Shown one piece after another: positions 26,492 to 36,570 of a stretch of DNA of 64,000 nt (positions are counted from its first letter, which is position 1; the number at the start of each line of letters is the position of its first letter). Location of the stretch: NCBI RefSeq assembly GCF_002220095.1, contig NZ_CP022372.1:406501-470500 (forward strand). The letters are read 5' to 3'. This DNA comes from Bosea sp. AS-1 (lineage in GTDB: Bacteria; Pseudomonadota; Alphaproteobacteria; Rhizobiales; Beijerinckiaceae). The notes under the pieces were generated by a model, which saw only the letters and a list, made by a program, of their open reading frames with translations, searched no databases and was not told the origin of the DNA. Both the position numbers and the translations under genes were made by a program.

Positions 26492-27316
26492 TTACGGTTT
26501 TAGCCCTTGCGGCAGCACTGGCGCATCGGCCTTGAGCACGATCCCGACCCGGCGATTGTACGGCAGATGGGGATTGTCCTTGATCAGCGGCTCGGTGTCG
26601 CCCTTGCCGGTGATGGAGAGGAAGCGCTCGTTCGGCACGCCGGCATTGGCGAGGATTTCGCGCACCGCATTGGCCCGGGCGACGGAAAGCCCCCAGAGAT
26701 CGCCTTCCGGCGCCTGGCCGGGACGTGGCGTCGCGCTGTGGCCGGAGATGGCGATCTTGTTCGGCATGCGCCTCAGCGTCGGGGCGATGGCGGCGAGCAC
26801 CTTGCGCATCCGCTCGTTCGGCTGGGCGGAGCCCTCGGGGAACATGGCCCGCCCCTCCTGGTCGACGAGCTGGATGTCGATGCCGGCTTCCGAGACCTCG
26901 ACGAGGACGTTGCGCGAGACCTCGGCGATCTCCGGCATGTCGCGCAGCGCCTGCCTGAGGGAGGCGGCCGCCAGCGCAAAGCCGCGGTCATAGGTCGCCG
27001 CGATCAGCCCGTCTTCCTTCTGGTTGTTGTGGTTGGGCGCGGTGTTGTCGGAGGCGTCCTGCAGGGGGCGGACATAGGCGTTCTTGATGTGGGTCTTGGT
27101 CGGGATGCCGTCGAGCTCGACGATGCCCGCGAGGCGGACATCGGTCTGCGTGCCGAAGGCCTCGCGCATCGAGCCGGCGACGATCTGGAGCTTCTGCTTG
27201 TCCTGGCTCGAATAGGCGGCGACCATGACGAAGAAGCTCATCAGCAGCGCCATCAGGTCGGCGAAGGTCACGAACCAGCCGTGACCGCCATGGGCTCCGC
27301 CCTTCTTGCGCGCCAT
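26492..27316 (-). CDS. motB: Flagellar stator protein MotB (OmpA/MotB family)
   Basis: This 274-residue stator subunit has a short basic N-terminus, then one transmembrane helix with the proton-channel Asp (FVTFADLMALLMSFFVMV). A plug/linker region follows, then a C-terminal OmpA-like peptidoglycan-binding domain (ISGHSATPRPG, LSVARANAVREIL, SITGKGDTEPL). It is encoded 11 bp after motA. The pair powers flagellar rotation; no other flagellar genes are in the window, so it could also be a second stator set. Confidence 0.88.
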   Translation of the reverse strand: MARKKGGAHGGHGWFVTFADLMALLMSFFVMVAAYSSQDKQKLQIVAGSMREAFGTQTDVRLAGIVELDGIPTKTHIKNAYVRPLQDASDNTAPNHNNQKEDGLIAATYDRGFALAAASLRQALRDMPEIAEVSRNVLVEVSEAGIDIQLVDQEGRAMFPEGSAQPNERMRKVLAAIAPTLRRMPNKIAISGHSATPRPGQAPEGDLWGLSVARANAVREILANAGVPNERFLSITGKGDTEPLIKDNPHLPYNRRVGIVLKADAPVLPQGLKP

Positions 27317-27327
27317 CGTTCAGGTCC

Positions 27328-28098
27328 TCAGGCGGCTTCCGCCATCTCGGCCCGGTGATGGTCGGGCAGATAGGCGAGCAGCATCTCGCGCACCAGCGTC
27401 GGCGACTTGGCGTCGCGCATCTGCAGCACGCCGTCGATGATGAGGGTGCGGGAGATCTCCTCCTCCTCGAGCTTGACGTGCAGCTTGTCGGCGAGCGGCA
27501 GGGTCAGCATGTTGGCGACGATCGCACCATAGAGCGTCGCGAGCAGGGCGGTCGCCATGGCCGGGCCGAGGCGCGAGGGGTCGGACATGTTGGCGAACAT
27601 CGTCACCATGCCGAGGATGGTGCCGATCATGCCCCAGGCCGGGGCGCAGTCGCCGATGGCGCGGTAGACCTTTGAGCCCTCGTCGAGACGCTGCAGGAAG
27701 TTGTCGCGGTCGCGCTCCATCGTGTCGCGGATGAAATCCTTGTCGTAGCCGTCGGCGATGTAGCGCAGGCCCTGGGCCAGAAAGGGATCGGAGACCTCGA
27801 CGTTCTCAAGCGCGACCGGGCCGCTCTTGCGGGCGATCTCGGCGACGCGGGTGATCTCCTCGATCAGCTCACGCGGATGGACGGAGCGCATGGTGAAGGC
27901 GAAGCGCAAACCCATCGGCAGGCCATGGGCGATGACCGAGAACGGAAAGCGCAGCATCGTCGCGGCGGTGGCACCGCCGAAGATGACGATGACGGCGTGC
28001 TTGTCGAAATAGGCGGCGAAATTGCCGCCATCGAGCATGATCAGGCCGACGATAACGCTGATTCCGGCAAAAATACCCGCGCCGGTCGCAATATCCAT
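27328..28098 (-). CDS. motA: Flagellar stator protein MotA
   Basis: This 256-residue polytopic protein is the MotB partner. It has four hydrophobic helices, the MotA-family block GDCAPAWGMIGTILGMVTMF with the functionally important Pro, and ATALLATLYGAIVANMLTLPLADK with the second conserved Pro. The cytoplasmic loop contains charged residues (RYIADGYDKDFIRDTMERDRD) that contact the rotor in known MotA/PomA proteins. The length of about 255 fits the PomA-like branch. Confidence 0.9.
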   Translation of the reverse strand: MDIATGAGIFAGISVIVGLIMLDGGNFAAYFDKHAVIVIFGGATAATMLRFPFSVIAHGLPMGLRFAFTMRSVHPRELIEEITRVAEIARKSGPVALENVEVSDPFLAQGLRYIADGYDKDFIRDTMERDRDNFLQRLDEGSKVYRAIGDCAPAWGMIGTILGMVTMFANMSDPSRLGPAMATALLATLYGAIVANMLTLPLADKLHVKLEEEEISRTLIIDGVLQMRDAKSPTLVREMLLAYLPDHHRAEMAEAA

Positions 28099-28250
28099 AA
28101 CCCACCCCGGAACATGCTGGCCGGCGCGCCGGGCACGGCGCCTGTCGCTTCGCCGTCCACCATAGGAAGGGCGGATTGAAGGAACCGTAAAATTGACGGC
28201 GCGAATGCGGTGACTTGCTCCGATGCCGCATTCGGCTAAAGCTCAGGGCG

Positions 28251-30068
28251 ATGTCGCTTCTTGCTCTCTACGCCCGCGTCCTCGGTGAACTCGGCCCCGA
28301 AAAGCGCCTGGGCGTGGTGCTGGCGCTCGCCAATATCCTGCTTGCGGCGGTGGCCTTCGCCGAGCCGATGCTGTTCGGCGCGCTGATCGACCGGCTGACG
28401 ACGATCCAGTCCTCTGGCGGCAAGTTGACCTGGAGCAGCATCGACCTGCTGATCTTCGCCTGGGTCGGCTTCGGCCTCGCCAATATCGGGCTCGGCGTCT
28501 TCGTCGCGCTTCATGCCGACAGGCTCGCGCATCGGCGTCGGCTCGCCGTCATGGCGACCTATTTCGAGCATGCGCTGACGCTGCCGCTCGCCTATCATAC
28601 GCAGACGCATTCCGGCCGCGTGCTCAAGGTGATGCTCGACGGCGCCAGTGCGATGTGGGGCTTGTGGCTCTCCTTCTTCCGCGAGCATTGCGCCTCGATC
28701 TTCGCGCTGTTCGTGCTCTTGCCCTTCACGCTCTGGAAGAACTGGCAGCTCGGGCTCCTGCTGATCGTCCTCGTCGTGCTGTTCGGCTCGCTCACCGGCT
28801 TCGTGCTGCGCCGGACGGATCAGCTTCAGCGCAATGTCGAATCCTATCACTCCAATCTAGCCGAAAAGGCTTCCGACGCGCTCGGCAATGTGCCGGTGAT
28901 CCAGAGCTTCACCCGCATCGAGGCGGAGGTGCGCGGCCTGCGCTCGACCATCACGAGCCTCCTCAATGCGCAACTGCCGGTTCTGTCCTGGTGGGCGGTC
29001 GCCAACGTCGCGACGCGCGCCTCGGCGACGTTGACGGTGCTGGCCATCTTCATCGTCGGCACCTGGCTCCTGATGCACGGTCAGACGACCGTCGGCGAGA
29101 TCGTTACCTTCATGGGTTTCGCGACCATGCTGGTCGGGCGGCTGGAGCAGATCGTCTCCTTCGTGAATTTCATCTTCATGCAGGCGCCGAAGATGCGCGA
29201 ATTCTTCGAGGTCATCGACACGGCGCCGACCGTGCGCGACCTGCCGAACGCGCCGGATCCCGGCCGGCTGACCGGTGCCGTCGCCTTCGAAGATGTTTCC
29301 TTCTCCTATGACGGCAAGCGCACGGCGGTGCGCGACGTGTCCTTCACGGTGAAGCCGGGCGAAACGATCGCGGTGGTAGGCTCGACAGGCTCGGGCAAGT
29401 CGACCACGCTCGGGCTGCTGCATCGCGCCTTCGATCCGCAATCGGGCCGTATCACCGTCGACGGCACCGATATCCGCGACATCTCGCTGCTTTCGCTCCG
29501 GCGCAATATCGGTGTCGTCTTCCAGGAGCCGATGCTGTTCGCCCGCTCGATCCGCGAGAACTTGCAGGTCGGCAAGCCGGACGCCACCGATGCCGAGATG
29601 ACGCAGGCGCTCGACCGCGCGCAGGCAACCGAGGTGATGGCGCGACAGCCTGACGGGCTGGACACCCTCGTCGGCGAACGCGGCCGCACCCTCTCCGGTG
29701 GCGAGCGCCAGCGCCTCTCGATCGCACGCGCGTTGCTCAAGAATCCGCCGATCCTGATCCTCGACGAGGCAACTTCGGCACTCGATGCCGCGACCGAGGT
29801 GAAGCTGCAGAAGGCGCTGGAGGAGGTGATGAAGGGGCGCACCACTTTCGTCATCGCGCATCGGCTGGCGACGATCCGCAATGCGGACCGCATCCTCGTC
29901 TTCGAGCAGGGGCAGGTCGAGGAGATGGGGACCTTCGACGAGCTCGTCGCCAAGGGCGGACGCTTCGCGGCGCTGGCGCGGGCGCAGTATCTGGTCACCG
30001 ACAAGCCCGCTTCCGAACCCACCGCAGAGGCCCCTAGTCGGCTGGCGCAGAAATTGCGGGCCGATTGA
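28251..30068 (+). CDS. ndvA: Cyclic beta-1,2-glucan ABC exporter NdvA/ChvA type
   Basis: This 605-residue half-transporter has an N-terminal six-helix domain and a C-terminal ATPase domain with Walker [13 protein letters not shown], signature [13 protein letters not shown] and Walker [13 protein letters not shown]. The N-terminus [19 protein letters not shown] and overall length match the glucan exporter NdvA/ChvA of rhizobia, which moves cyclic glucans to the periplasm. The ATG at 28251 is preferred over one 36 bp upstream. A related lipid-A or multidrug exporter cannot be excluded, but the start and length favour NdvA. Confidence 0.85.
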   Translation: MSLLALYARVLGELGPEKRLGVVLALANILLAAVAFAEPMLFGALIDRLTTIQSSGGKLTWSSIDLLIFAWVGFGLANIGLGVFVALHADRLAHRRRLAVMATYFEHALTLPLAYHTQTHSGRVLKVMLDGASAMWGLWLSFFREHCASIFALFVLLPFTLWKNWQLGLLLIVLVVLFGSLTGFVLRRTDQLQRNVESYHSNLAEKASDALGNVPVIQSFTRIEAEVRGLRSTITSLLNAQLPVLSWWAVANVATRASATLTVLAIFIVGTWLLMHGQTTVGEIVTFMGFATMLVGRLEQIVSFVNFIFMQAPKMREFFEVIDTAPTVRDLPNAPDPGRLTGAVAFEDVSFSYDGKRTAVRDVSFTVKPGETIAVVGSTGSGKSTTLGLLHRAFDPQSGRITVDGTDIRDISLLSLRRNIGVVFQEPMLFARSIRENLQVGKPDATDAEMTQALDRAQATEVMARQPDGLDTLVGERGRTLSGGERQRLSIARALLKNPPILILDEATSALDAATEVKLQKALEEVMKGRTTFVIAHRLATIRNADRILVFEQGQVEEMGTFDELVAKGGRFAALARAQYLVTDKPASEPTAEAPSRLAQKLRAD

Positions 30069-30124
30069 CGAGGGCGGACCCCTCTTGCTGGAATACTCCG
30101 GCAAAACGACAGAGGGGACTTGTC

Positions 30125-31105
30125 ATGCGATGGCTTACTGCCGGTTTCCTGGTTTCTGGCCTCGTCCTTGGAGCGAACGCTGCCGCCGCGCAGACCAGTT
30201 GGGAGATGCCGACGGAGTATCCTGAGACGGCCATTCCCGGCGAAGGCGTCGCGACCTTCGCCAAGCTGATCAATGAACGGGCTGGCGGGCGCCTGACGAT
30301 CAAGCCAAGCTTCGATGCGAAGCGCGGCATCAAGTCGGCCCAGATGATCGGCGCCGTGCAGAAGGGCGAGGTCGCTGCTGGCGATGCCTTCGCCGGGGCG
30401 CTCGGCTCGGTCGATCCGCTGTTCGGCTTGTCCTCGCTGCCCTTCCTGGCGACTTCCATCGCCGATGCGCGCCGCCTGACCGATCTGGCGCGGCCGACCT
30501 ATGAAAAGAAGCTCGCGGGCTTCGGCCAGAAGCTGCTCTACACCACCCCTTGGCCGGCTTCGGGCATCTGGTCGAAGGCGCCGCTCGATTCAGCAGCCGC
30601 CCTGACGGGGCTCTCGATCCGAACCTATGACGCGACCTCGACCGCGGTGATGAATGCGGCCGGCGCCAAGGCCGCCAACCTTTCCTTTGCGGACGCGATG
30701 CCGAAGGTGAAGGATGGCTCGGTTGTGGCCGTGCTGTCGTCCGGCGATGGCGGTGCAGGGCGCAATCTCTGGGATTTCCTGCCGCATTTCACCGAAGTGA
30801 ACTACGCGATGCCGATCTCCATCGCGACGGTCAATCTCGCAGCCTACGAGGCTTTGGCGGCCGATCTCCGGCAGGTCGTTGACACAGCGGCGAAGGAGAC
30901 CGAGCAGCGGCAATGGGCGGCGATCCGCACACGGCTCGACGAGAACTACGCCCGGATGCGGGCGAACAAGGTCGCGATCCGTACCGAGGTGCCGGCGGAT
31001 GTCGCCCAGGCGCTGGCGAAGGCCGGTCGTGGAGCCGTCGAGGAATGGCGGCGCAACGCCGGTCCGGACGGTGCTGCCCTGCTCGATCGCTACGAGAAGA
31101 AGTAA
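30125..31105 (+). CDS. TRAP transporter solute-binding protein DctP family (orphan)
   Basis: This 326-residue periplasmic binding protein has a signal peptide ending AAAAQ. The DctP fold is indicated by GGRLTIKPSFDAKRGIKSAQ, VQKGEVAAGDAFAGALG and LTGLSIRTYDATSTAVMNAAGA. The start at 30125 has AGAGGGG upstream. No DctQ or DctM gene is adjacent, so it must use a permease encoded elsewhere or act as a sensor. It is 56 bp after ndvA and may share its transcript. Confidence 0.85.
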   Translation: MRWLTAGFLVSGLVLGANAAAAQTSWEMPTEYPETAIPGEGVATFAKLINERAGGRLTIKPSFDAKRGIKSAQMIGAVQKGEVAAGDAFAGALGSVDPLFGLSSLPFLATSIADARRLTDLARPTYEKKLAGFGQKLLYTTPWPASGIWSKAPLDSAAALTGLSIRTYDATSTAVMNAAGAKAANLSFADAMPKVKDGSVVAVLSSGDGGAGRNLWDFLPHFTEVNYAMPISIATVNLAAYEALAADLRQVVDTAAKETEQRQWAAIRTRLDENYARMRANKVAIRTEVPADVAQALAKAGRGAVEEWRRNAGPDGAALLDRYEKK

Positions 31106-31215
31106 GAGCCGCAGCGGAAGCGGAGGGTCGTCGCAGCCAGGCCTTCCGTCGAGACAGGGTCGAGCGATTATGCGACAGTCGTCGCATTGCCGCCGATTAT
31201 TAGAGCCATTTCAGT

Positions 31216-32325
31216 ATGATGATGCTTCGTCTCGCCGCCGCCTGGGCCTCCGTCGCCATTTTCCTCCTCTTCGGCGATAGTCTTCTGGGCTTGCTCGGGG
31301 CGCCGTTGCCGTCCCTGCTGATCTTCGTCTGGCTGCTGGCGGTGATCGTCTGGGCGGCCTTCGGCGTGGTGCATGAGGCGGAGGAGCTGGCGGAGCGGCT
31401 GGGCGAGCCCTACGGCACGCTGATCCTGACGCTGTCGATCGTCATCATCGAGGTTGCGCTGGTCGGCGCCGTGATGCTCGGCGCCAAGGGGGCGCCGACG
31501 CTCGGCCGCGACACGATGTTCGCGGTGCTGATGATCGTGCTCAACGGCGTGGTCGGTATCGGGCTGTTAATCGGCGGCCTCAGGCATTTCCAGCAGCGTT
31601 ACAATCTGAAAGGCGCCTCTTCCTATCTCGCCGTCATCATCCCCCTGACGGTGATCCCGCTCTTCCTGCCGAACTTCACCACCTCGACGCCGGATGGCAC
31701 CCTGACGCCTTTTCAGGCGGTCGCCTTCTCGCTCTTCACCGTGCTGCTCTATGGCGCGTTCCTCATCCTGCAGACCGGCCGGCACCGCATGTTCTTCCGC
31801 GAGCCGGAGCTGGAGGGTGAGCTCCCTGCCGCGGCGGTGGCGGAAGGAGAAGGAGCTTCGTCGTCATCGATGCGCGAGATCCTGCCGCATGTCGGGCTGC
31901 TGCTGGCCAATATCCTGCCGATCGTGATCCTGTCGAAGAGCCTCGCCAAGGTGCTCGATTTCGGCATCGCCAAGCTCGGCGCACCGCCCGCGCTCGGCGG
32001 CATCCTGATCGCCATGGTGGTGTTCACTCCCGAATGCATCACGGCGCTGCGCGCGATCACGGCCAACCAGGTCCAGCGCGCGGTCAATCTCTGTCTCGGC
32101 GGCGCGGCCTCGACGCTGGGCATGACGGTGCCGGCGGTTCTGCTGATCGGCGTCTTCACCGGGCAGCCGGTGGTGCTCGGTCTTTCGGCGACGAATATGG
32201 TGATCGCCGCGATGACGCTGCTGCTCTCGACGCTGACCTTCACCGGCACACGCACGACCATGCTGGAAGGCGCGGTGCATCTGGCGGTGTTCTTCGTCTT
32301 CCTCGTGCTGGTCTTCAGCCCCTGA
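31216..32325 (+). CDS. Calcium/sodium:proton antiporter, ChaA-like (CaCA family)
   Basis: This is a 369-residue membrane protein with about ten to eleven hydrophobic helices in two homologous halves. The alpha repeats contain the acidic motifs FGVVHEAEELAERLGEPYGTL and MVVFTPECITALRAI, as in ChaA and rhizobial y4hA-type ionic transporters. An acidic, serine-rich linker (around residues 195-215) separates the halves. Probable role is Ca2+ or Na+/K+ export in exchange for protons. It stands alone. Confidence 0.85.
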   Translation: MMMLRLAAAWASVAIFLLFGDSLLGLLGAPLPSLLIFVWLLAVIVWAAFGVVHEAEELAERLGEPYGTLILTLSIVIIEVALVGAVMLGAKGAPTLGRDTMFAVLMIVLNGVVGIGLLIGGLRHFQQRYNLKGASSYLAVIIPLTVIPLFLPNFTTSTPDGTLTPFQAVAFSLFTVLLYGAFLILQTGRHRMFFREPELEGELPAAAVAEGEGASSSSMREILPHVGLLLANILPIVILSKSLAKVLDFGIAKLGAPPALGGILIAMVVFTPECITALRAITANQVQRAVNLCLGGAASTLGMTVPAVLLIGVFTGQPVVLGLSATNMVIAAMTLLLSTLTFTGTRTTMLEGAVHLAVFFVFLVLVFSP

Positions 32326-32424
32326 CGGTGCGGCGATCACCTGCGAGGTAATCGACCCGATACCCTGCCTTGCGACATGGTGCTGCCACGACCGGCCAAG
32401 AGGCCGCATATCGAGGAGCAGTCC

Positions 32425-32760
32425 ATGACCGCCTATGCCATCGCCCATCTGCAGGATGTCGATCTCGGCCCCGAGATCGTCGATTACATTCGCCGCATCG
32501 ACGCGACGCTCGCACCCTTTGGCGGGCGCTTCGTCATCCATGGCAGCACGCCCGAGATCGTCGAAGGGCCGTGGCCGGGCAATCTCGTCGTCATTGCGTT
32601 CCCGGACATGGCGAAGGCGCGCAGCTGGTACGATTCACCGGACTACCAAGCGATTCTGCCGCTGCGCACGGACAATTCGCGCAGCGTTGCGATGCTGGTC
32701 GAAGGCGTCGCCAACGATTATCGGGCGGGCGATTTTCTCGCGAAAGCCGGGTTCGCCTGA
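32425..32760 (+). CDS. DUF1330 family protein
   Basis: This is a 111-residue cytoplasmic protein with the dimeric alpha/beta-barrel pattern of DUF1330: MTAYAIAHLQDVDLGPE at the start, GGRFVIHGSTPEIVEG, and IAFPDMAKARSWYDSPDYQ. The ATG at 32425 has GGAG about 8 bp upstream and removes an unlikely 16-residue basic extension. The biochemical function of the family is not settled. Its stop abuts the convergent aroB stop with no spacer. Confidence 0.85.
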   Translation: MTAYAIAHLQDVDLGPEIVDYIRRIDATLAPFGGRFVIHGSTPEIVEGPWPGNLVVIAFPDMAKARSWYDSPDYQAILPLRTDNSRSVAMLVEGVANDYRAGDFLAKAGFA

Positions 32761-33915
32761 TCAGTGCGCCGCGCCGTTGGCGGCAAGCTCGGCTTCGAGG
32801 AAGCTCCCGACCTCCTCGGCTGCGACGCCGGGCGCGATGAAGCTCTTGCCGATGCCGCGCGCCAGGATGAAGGTCAGGGCGCCACGCTTCACCTTCTTGT
32901 CCTGCGCCATGGCGGCAAGGATCTCCTCGACGCTGCCGGCCCCGCCCGGGACCTGCTGCAGCCGGCTCGGCAAGCCGACATGGTCGAGGTGGCGCGATAC
33001 GCGGATGGCGTCCTGCCCCGGACAAAGCTCGAGCCGTTGCGAGAAGCGGAAGGCGAGCGCCAGACCGATCGCGACGGCCTCGCCATGTACGAGGCGGCTG
33101 GAATCGTATTTGGTCAGGCGCTCCAGCGCATGGGCGAAGGTGTGGCCGAGATTGAGCAGGGCGCGATCGCCTTCCTCGCGCTCGTCACGAGCGACGATCG
33201 CCGCCTTGGCGCGGCAGGAGACCGCGACGGCATGGTCGCGCTCCGGGCCGCCGGCGATGACGCGGCTCCAGTTTGCCTCGCACCAGTCGAAGAAGGCGGG
33301 ATCGTCGATCAGCCCGTATTTCACGACCTCGGCATAGCCGGCCTTGAACTCGCGCTCGCTCAACGTGTCGAGGAGGGCCGTATCGGCGATGACGAGCGAA
33401 GGCTGGTGGAAGGCGCCGATCAGGTTCTTGCCATGCGGCGAGTTGATCCCGGTCTTGCCGCCGACGGAGGAATCGACCTGCGACAGCAGGGTCGTCGGCA
33501 CCTGGACCAGGCGCACGCCACGGCGCAGGACCGCAGCGGCGAAGCCGGAAAGATCGCCGACGACGCCGCCGCCGAAAGCAATGATGAGGTCGTTGCGTTC
33601 GATTTTCGCCGCCAGCAGAGCGTCGCAGAGCGCCACGAACTGGGCGTATGATTTGGAGGCTTCGCCGGGCGGAATGGTGATGCGGGTCGCCGCGATGCCT
33701 TCCTGCTGCAGGCAGGTTTCGAAGGCGGCGGCATGAAGCGCCGCGACGCTTTCATCGGTGACGAGCGCAGCCCGGGCTCCCGGTGCGAAGGTGGCGATGA
33801 GCGCCGCCGCCTCGCAAAGCTGATGGCGACCGATATGGATGTCATAGCCGCGCCCTTCGAGCGCGACGGGGACGGTGATGCGGGCCCCGGTCCGGGCGGG
33901 GATGGTGGCGTTCAT
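32761..33915 (-). CDS. aroB: 3-dehydroquinate synthase
   Basis: This 384-residue NAD- and divalent-metal-dependent enzyme catalyses the second step of the shikimate pathway (DAHP to 3-dehydroquinate). Characteristic segments are the NAD-binding IIAFGGGVVGDLSGFAA, PTTLLSQVDSSVGGKTGIN, KAGYAEVVKYGLI, and the metal-ligand regions LLNLGHTFAHALE and VHGEAVAIGL. It overlaps aroK by 4 bp, the standard alphaproteobacterial aroK-aroB pair. Confidence 0.97.
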   Translation of the reverse strand: MNATIPARTGARITVPVALEGRGYDIHIGRHQLCEAAALIATFAPGARAALVTDESVAALHAAAFETCLQQEGIAATRITIPPGEASKSYAQFVALCDALLAAKIERNDLIIAFGGGVVGDLSGFAAAVLRRGVRLVQVPTTLLSQVDSSVGGKTGINSPHGKNLIGAFHQPSLVIADTALLDTLSEREFKAGYAEVVKYGLIDDPAFFDWCEANWSRVIAGGPERDHAVAVSCRAKAAIVARDEREEGDRALLNLGHTFAHALERLTKYDSSRLVHGEAVAIGLALAFRFSQRLELCPGQDAIRVSRHLDHVGLPSRLQQVPGGAGSVEEILAAMAQDKKVKRGALTFILARGIGKSFIAPGVAAEEVGSFLEAELAANGAAH

Positions 33916-34511
33916 GATTCTGCGACTCCGCCGGCCGCGAGTCCAAGATGGCGCTCCAATGCGGCGACAATATCGCCGACGATGACCTCATGCGGCTCGT
34001 CGCGCGACTGGATGGTGAGATCGGCCAGCGCATAGACCGGCTCGCGCTGCGCCAGCATGGCGCGCAGCGTCGCTTCCGGATCGGCCGTCTGCAGGAGCGG
34101 GCGGTTCGAGCGCTTGCGTACGCGGCGCATCAGCACATCGGGCTCGGCCTTGAGCCAGACCGAGACGCCGAGCTCCTTCACCCGCGCCCGGGTCTCGGCA
34201 TTCATGAAGGCGCCACCGCCCGTGGCGAGCACAAGGGGAGCCTGTGTCACCAGGATGCGGCTGATCACGCGGCGTTCGCCGTCGCGGAACTCGGCTTCGC
34301 CGCGCTGGGCGAAGATCTCCGGAATCGTCATGCCGGCCGCGGTCTCGATCTCCGTATCGGCATCGAGAAAGCTCATGCCGAGCCGGTTCGCCAGCCGCCG
34401 GCCGACCGAACTCTTGCCTGAGCCCATCATGCCGACCAGCACGACGGCACGGCCGGCGAGCGCGCTGCGCAGATCGGCGGTCTCCAGGGCTTGAATGGCT
34501 GCGACGGTCAT
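33912..34511 (-). CDS. aroK: Shikimate kinase
   Basis: This 199-residue P-loop kinase phosphorylates shikimate. Walker A is GMMGSGKSSVGRRLA near residues 28-42, the shikimate-binding DADTEIE follows, then the conserved FRDGERRVI and GGGAFMN. The LID-region arginine lies in RSNRPLL. Start taken at the ATG at 34511; an ATG 36 bp upstream is possible but gives an atypical extension. Translationally coupled to aroB. Confidence 0.95.
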   Translation of the reverse strand: MTVAAIQALETADLRSALAGRAVVLVGMMGSGKSSVGRRLANRLGMSFLDADTEIETAAGMTIPEIFAQRGEAEFRDGERRVISRILVTQAPLVLATGGGAFMNAETRARVKELGVSVWLKAEPDVLMRRVRKRSNRPLLQTADPEATLRAMLAQREPVYALADLTIQSRDEPHEVIVGDIVAALERHLGLAAGGVAES

Positions 34512-34709
34512 GCTGGCTCGTATCCTCGGGCGGGATGTAGCACGCACCGGCAGCGTCCGTCATGCCTCTGTCACGCCTGCGCTTCCGTCATATGCAAAGA
34601 GTTTTACGCATCGTTGTGGCGCGCATGCCCTTGCGTCGGCCAATCGGCATCGCGGATAACGGTCCGGCGCCGACCTATATGTTTGAGTCAGAGCGAAAGT
34701 TCGCCAGAC

Positions 34710-34856
34710 GTGCCGACCCTGTTCCGGTTTCTGTTCTTCATCGCGATCATCGCAGGGCTGGTCTTCGCGGGCATGATCGCGCTCGTCACCTTCGTTCAGC
34801 CGGTCCAGCGCGAGATGGTCGAGATCGTGCCGCCTGCCAAGCTGCAGCCGAAATGA
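34710..34856 (+). CDS. Small single-pass membrane protein upstream of xerD
   Basis: This 48-residue protein begins at a GTG with MPTLFRFLFFIAIIAGLVFA, one long hydrophobic helix of about 30 residues, and a short charged tail (EMVEIVPPAKLQPK). Its stop overlaps the xerD start (ATGA). I recall short proteins of this shape preceding xerD in Hyphomicrobiales, with no known function. No clear ribosome site precedes the GTG, so the exact start is uncertain. Confidence 0.65.
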   Translation: MPTLFRFLFFIAIIAGLVFAGMIALVTFVQPVQREMVEIVPPAKLQPK

Positions 34857-35782
34857 GTCGGATTCCGCGCCAGCGCCTCAGCGCCTTCCTCGACATGCTG
34901 GCCGCCGAGCGCGGCGCGGCGCGCAACACGCTCGAAGCCTATGAACGCGACGTCTCCGACTACCTCGTCTTCCTCGCCGGCAAGCCGCTGGAGCAGGCGA
35001 CTTCCGGCGATATCCGGGACTGGCTGGCCGATCTTGCGGCGCGCGGGCTGAAGGCATCTTCCGCAGCGCGTCGGCTTTCGGCTGTGCGGCAGTTCCACCG
35101 CTTCCTCTACACGGAAGGGCTTTCGGGAAGCGATCCAGCTGCGGCGATCGAAGGCCCGCGGCAGGGCCGGCCTTTGCCCAAGGTGATTTCCGTGGACGCC
35201 GTCGACCGCCTGCTCGGCGTGGCCCGCGAGGCTTGCGAGCGGGTGGGGGCGACGCCGGCCGCACGGCTCAAGGCGCTCAGGATGCGCTGCCTCGTCGAGA
35301 TGCTTTACGCGACGGGCTTGCGCGTCTCGGAGCTGATCGCGCTGCCGCTTTCGGCGGCGACCACGCGCGAGCGCTTCCTGATCGTGCGCGGCAAGGGCGA
35401 CAAGGAGCGGCTCGTGCCGCTGAACGAGGCCGCGCGCCTGGCCGCGCGTGCCTGGCTCGAGGCGCTGAGCGAGGCCGGGCAGGCCGATACACGCTGGCTC
35501 TTTCCGTCGGATGGCGAGAGTGGACATCTGACCCGGCAGGCCTTCGGTCGCGAGCTCAAGGCGCTGGCGGGCGCGGCGGGGCTCTCGGGCGCGAGCCTGA
35601 GCCCGCACGTCCTGCGCCATGCCTTCGCCAGCCACCTGTTGCAGAATGGCGCCGATCTCAGGGTGGTGCAGGAACTGCTCGGCCATGCCGACATCGCCAC
35701 GACCCAGATCTACACCCACGTCCTCGACGAGCGGCTGAAGAGCATGGTGCGCGACCTCCATCCGCTGGCGGATGAAGGCTGA
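34853..35782 (+). CDS. xerD: Site-specific tyrosine recombinase XerD
   Basis: This 309-residue tyrosine recombinase resolves chromosome dimers at dif with XerC. It has the SAM-like core-binding domain (residues 1-100) and the catalytic domain with Arg in ATGLRVSEL, Lys in GKGDKER, the HxxR box HVLRHAFASHLL, then LLGHADIATTQIYTHV supplying His and the Tyr nucleophile. Its conserved housekeeping setting beside aroKB argues against a phage or island integrase. Confidence 0.93.
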   Translation: MSRIPRQRLSAFLDMLAAERGAARNTLEAYERDVSDYLVFLAGKPLEQATSGDIRDWLADLAARGLKASSAARRLSAVRQFHRFLYTEGLSGSDPAAAIEGPRQGRPLPKVISVDAVDRLLGVAREACERVGATPAARLKALRMRCLVEMLYATGLRVSELIALPLSAATTRERFLIVRGKGDKERLVPLNEAARLAARAWLEALSEAGQADTRWLFPSDGESGHLTRQAFGRELKALAGAAGLSGASLSPHVLRHAFASHLLQNGADLRVVQELLGHADIATTQIYTHVLDERLKSMVRDLHPLADEG

Positions 35783-35801
35783 GCGCTTCGCGGAACCGGG
35801 A

Positions 35802-36500
35802 CTAGCTTTCGACGCAGCGAATCTGCTGGACGCGCTTGGGCATCTCGCCAACGGCCGGGATGAACTGGCCGGTCATGGGATCGAGGATCATCAGCACGCC
35901 CGTCGCCACGGCGAAGAAGGCACCGTGCAGGTGCAGCTTGCCCTTCTCCTCCAGGATTTTCACGCAAGGGAAGCTGCGCAGGTTGATCAGCGACTGCTGG
36001 ATCGAGGCGAGCTCGAGCCGGTGCAGGTAGTCGTCGAAGTTCTCGTTGCGCCCGCGCCCGCCGGTGCGCTCGGCGGCGGGGCCGATCAGGGTGATCCATT
36101 TGCCGATGAAGTCGCCAGGCGAGAGCGCCTTCTGGCTGTCGTCGGCGAAGGCGCGGATGCCACCGCAGCGACCATGGCCGAGCACGACGATGTGTTGGAC
36201 CCTGAGCGCCTGCACCGCATATTCCAGCGCAGCTGAAGTGCCGTGGAGATTGTCGTCAGGCTGGAAGGGCGGGATCAGGTTGGCGATGTTGCGGGCAACG
36301 AACATCTCGCCCGGCCGGGCGTCGAAGATGACTTCCGGTGAGACGCGCGAATCGCAGCAGCCGATCAGCATGATCTTCGGCGTCTGACCGTGTTCGCCGA
36401 GTTCCTCGTATCGATCCTTCTCGCGGACGAAACGATCGTCGAGGAAGGCACGGTAGCCTTCCGTGAGCCGCTGGGGAAAGGGCGTCGCAGGCTTGTCCAT
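35802..36500 (-). CDS. Beta-class carbonic anhydrase
   Basis: This 232-residue zinc enzyme interconverts CO2 and bicarbonate. Zinc ligands are visible as Cys48, His109 and Cys112, with the Asp50/Arg52 dyad in CCDSRVSPE and the HGRCGG motif. The ATG at 36500 gives MDKPATPFPQRL, a normal start; the frame is open 40 residues further upstream but without family features. The gene converges with xerD. Confidence 0.95.
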   Translation of the reverse strand: MDKPATPFPQRLTEGYRAFLDDRFVREKDRYEELGEHGQTPKIMLIGCCDSRVSPEVIFDARPGEMFVARNIANLIPPFQPDDNLHGTSAALEYAVQALRVQHIVVLGHGRCGGIRAFADDSQKALSPGDFIGKWITLIGPAAERTGGRGRNENFDDYLHRLELASIQQSLINLRSFPCVKILEEKGKLHLHGAFFAVATGVLMILDPMTGQFIPAVGEMPKRVQQIRCVES

Positions 36501-36570
36501 GCCCTCTGTCGAACAGGAAACCGGGGCGGCCGTCAAGCGGAATGCTGCGTTGCGATATCCGGCTTTTGGA

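Noticed and set aside
34853..35782. Tyrosine recombinase considered as a mobile-element integrase
   Set aside because: Length, motifs and the aroKB neighbourhood fit housekeeping XerD; no repeats or cargo genes surround it.
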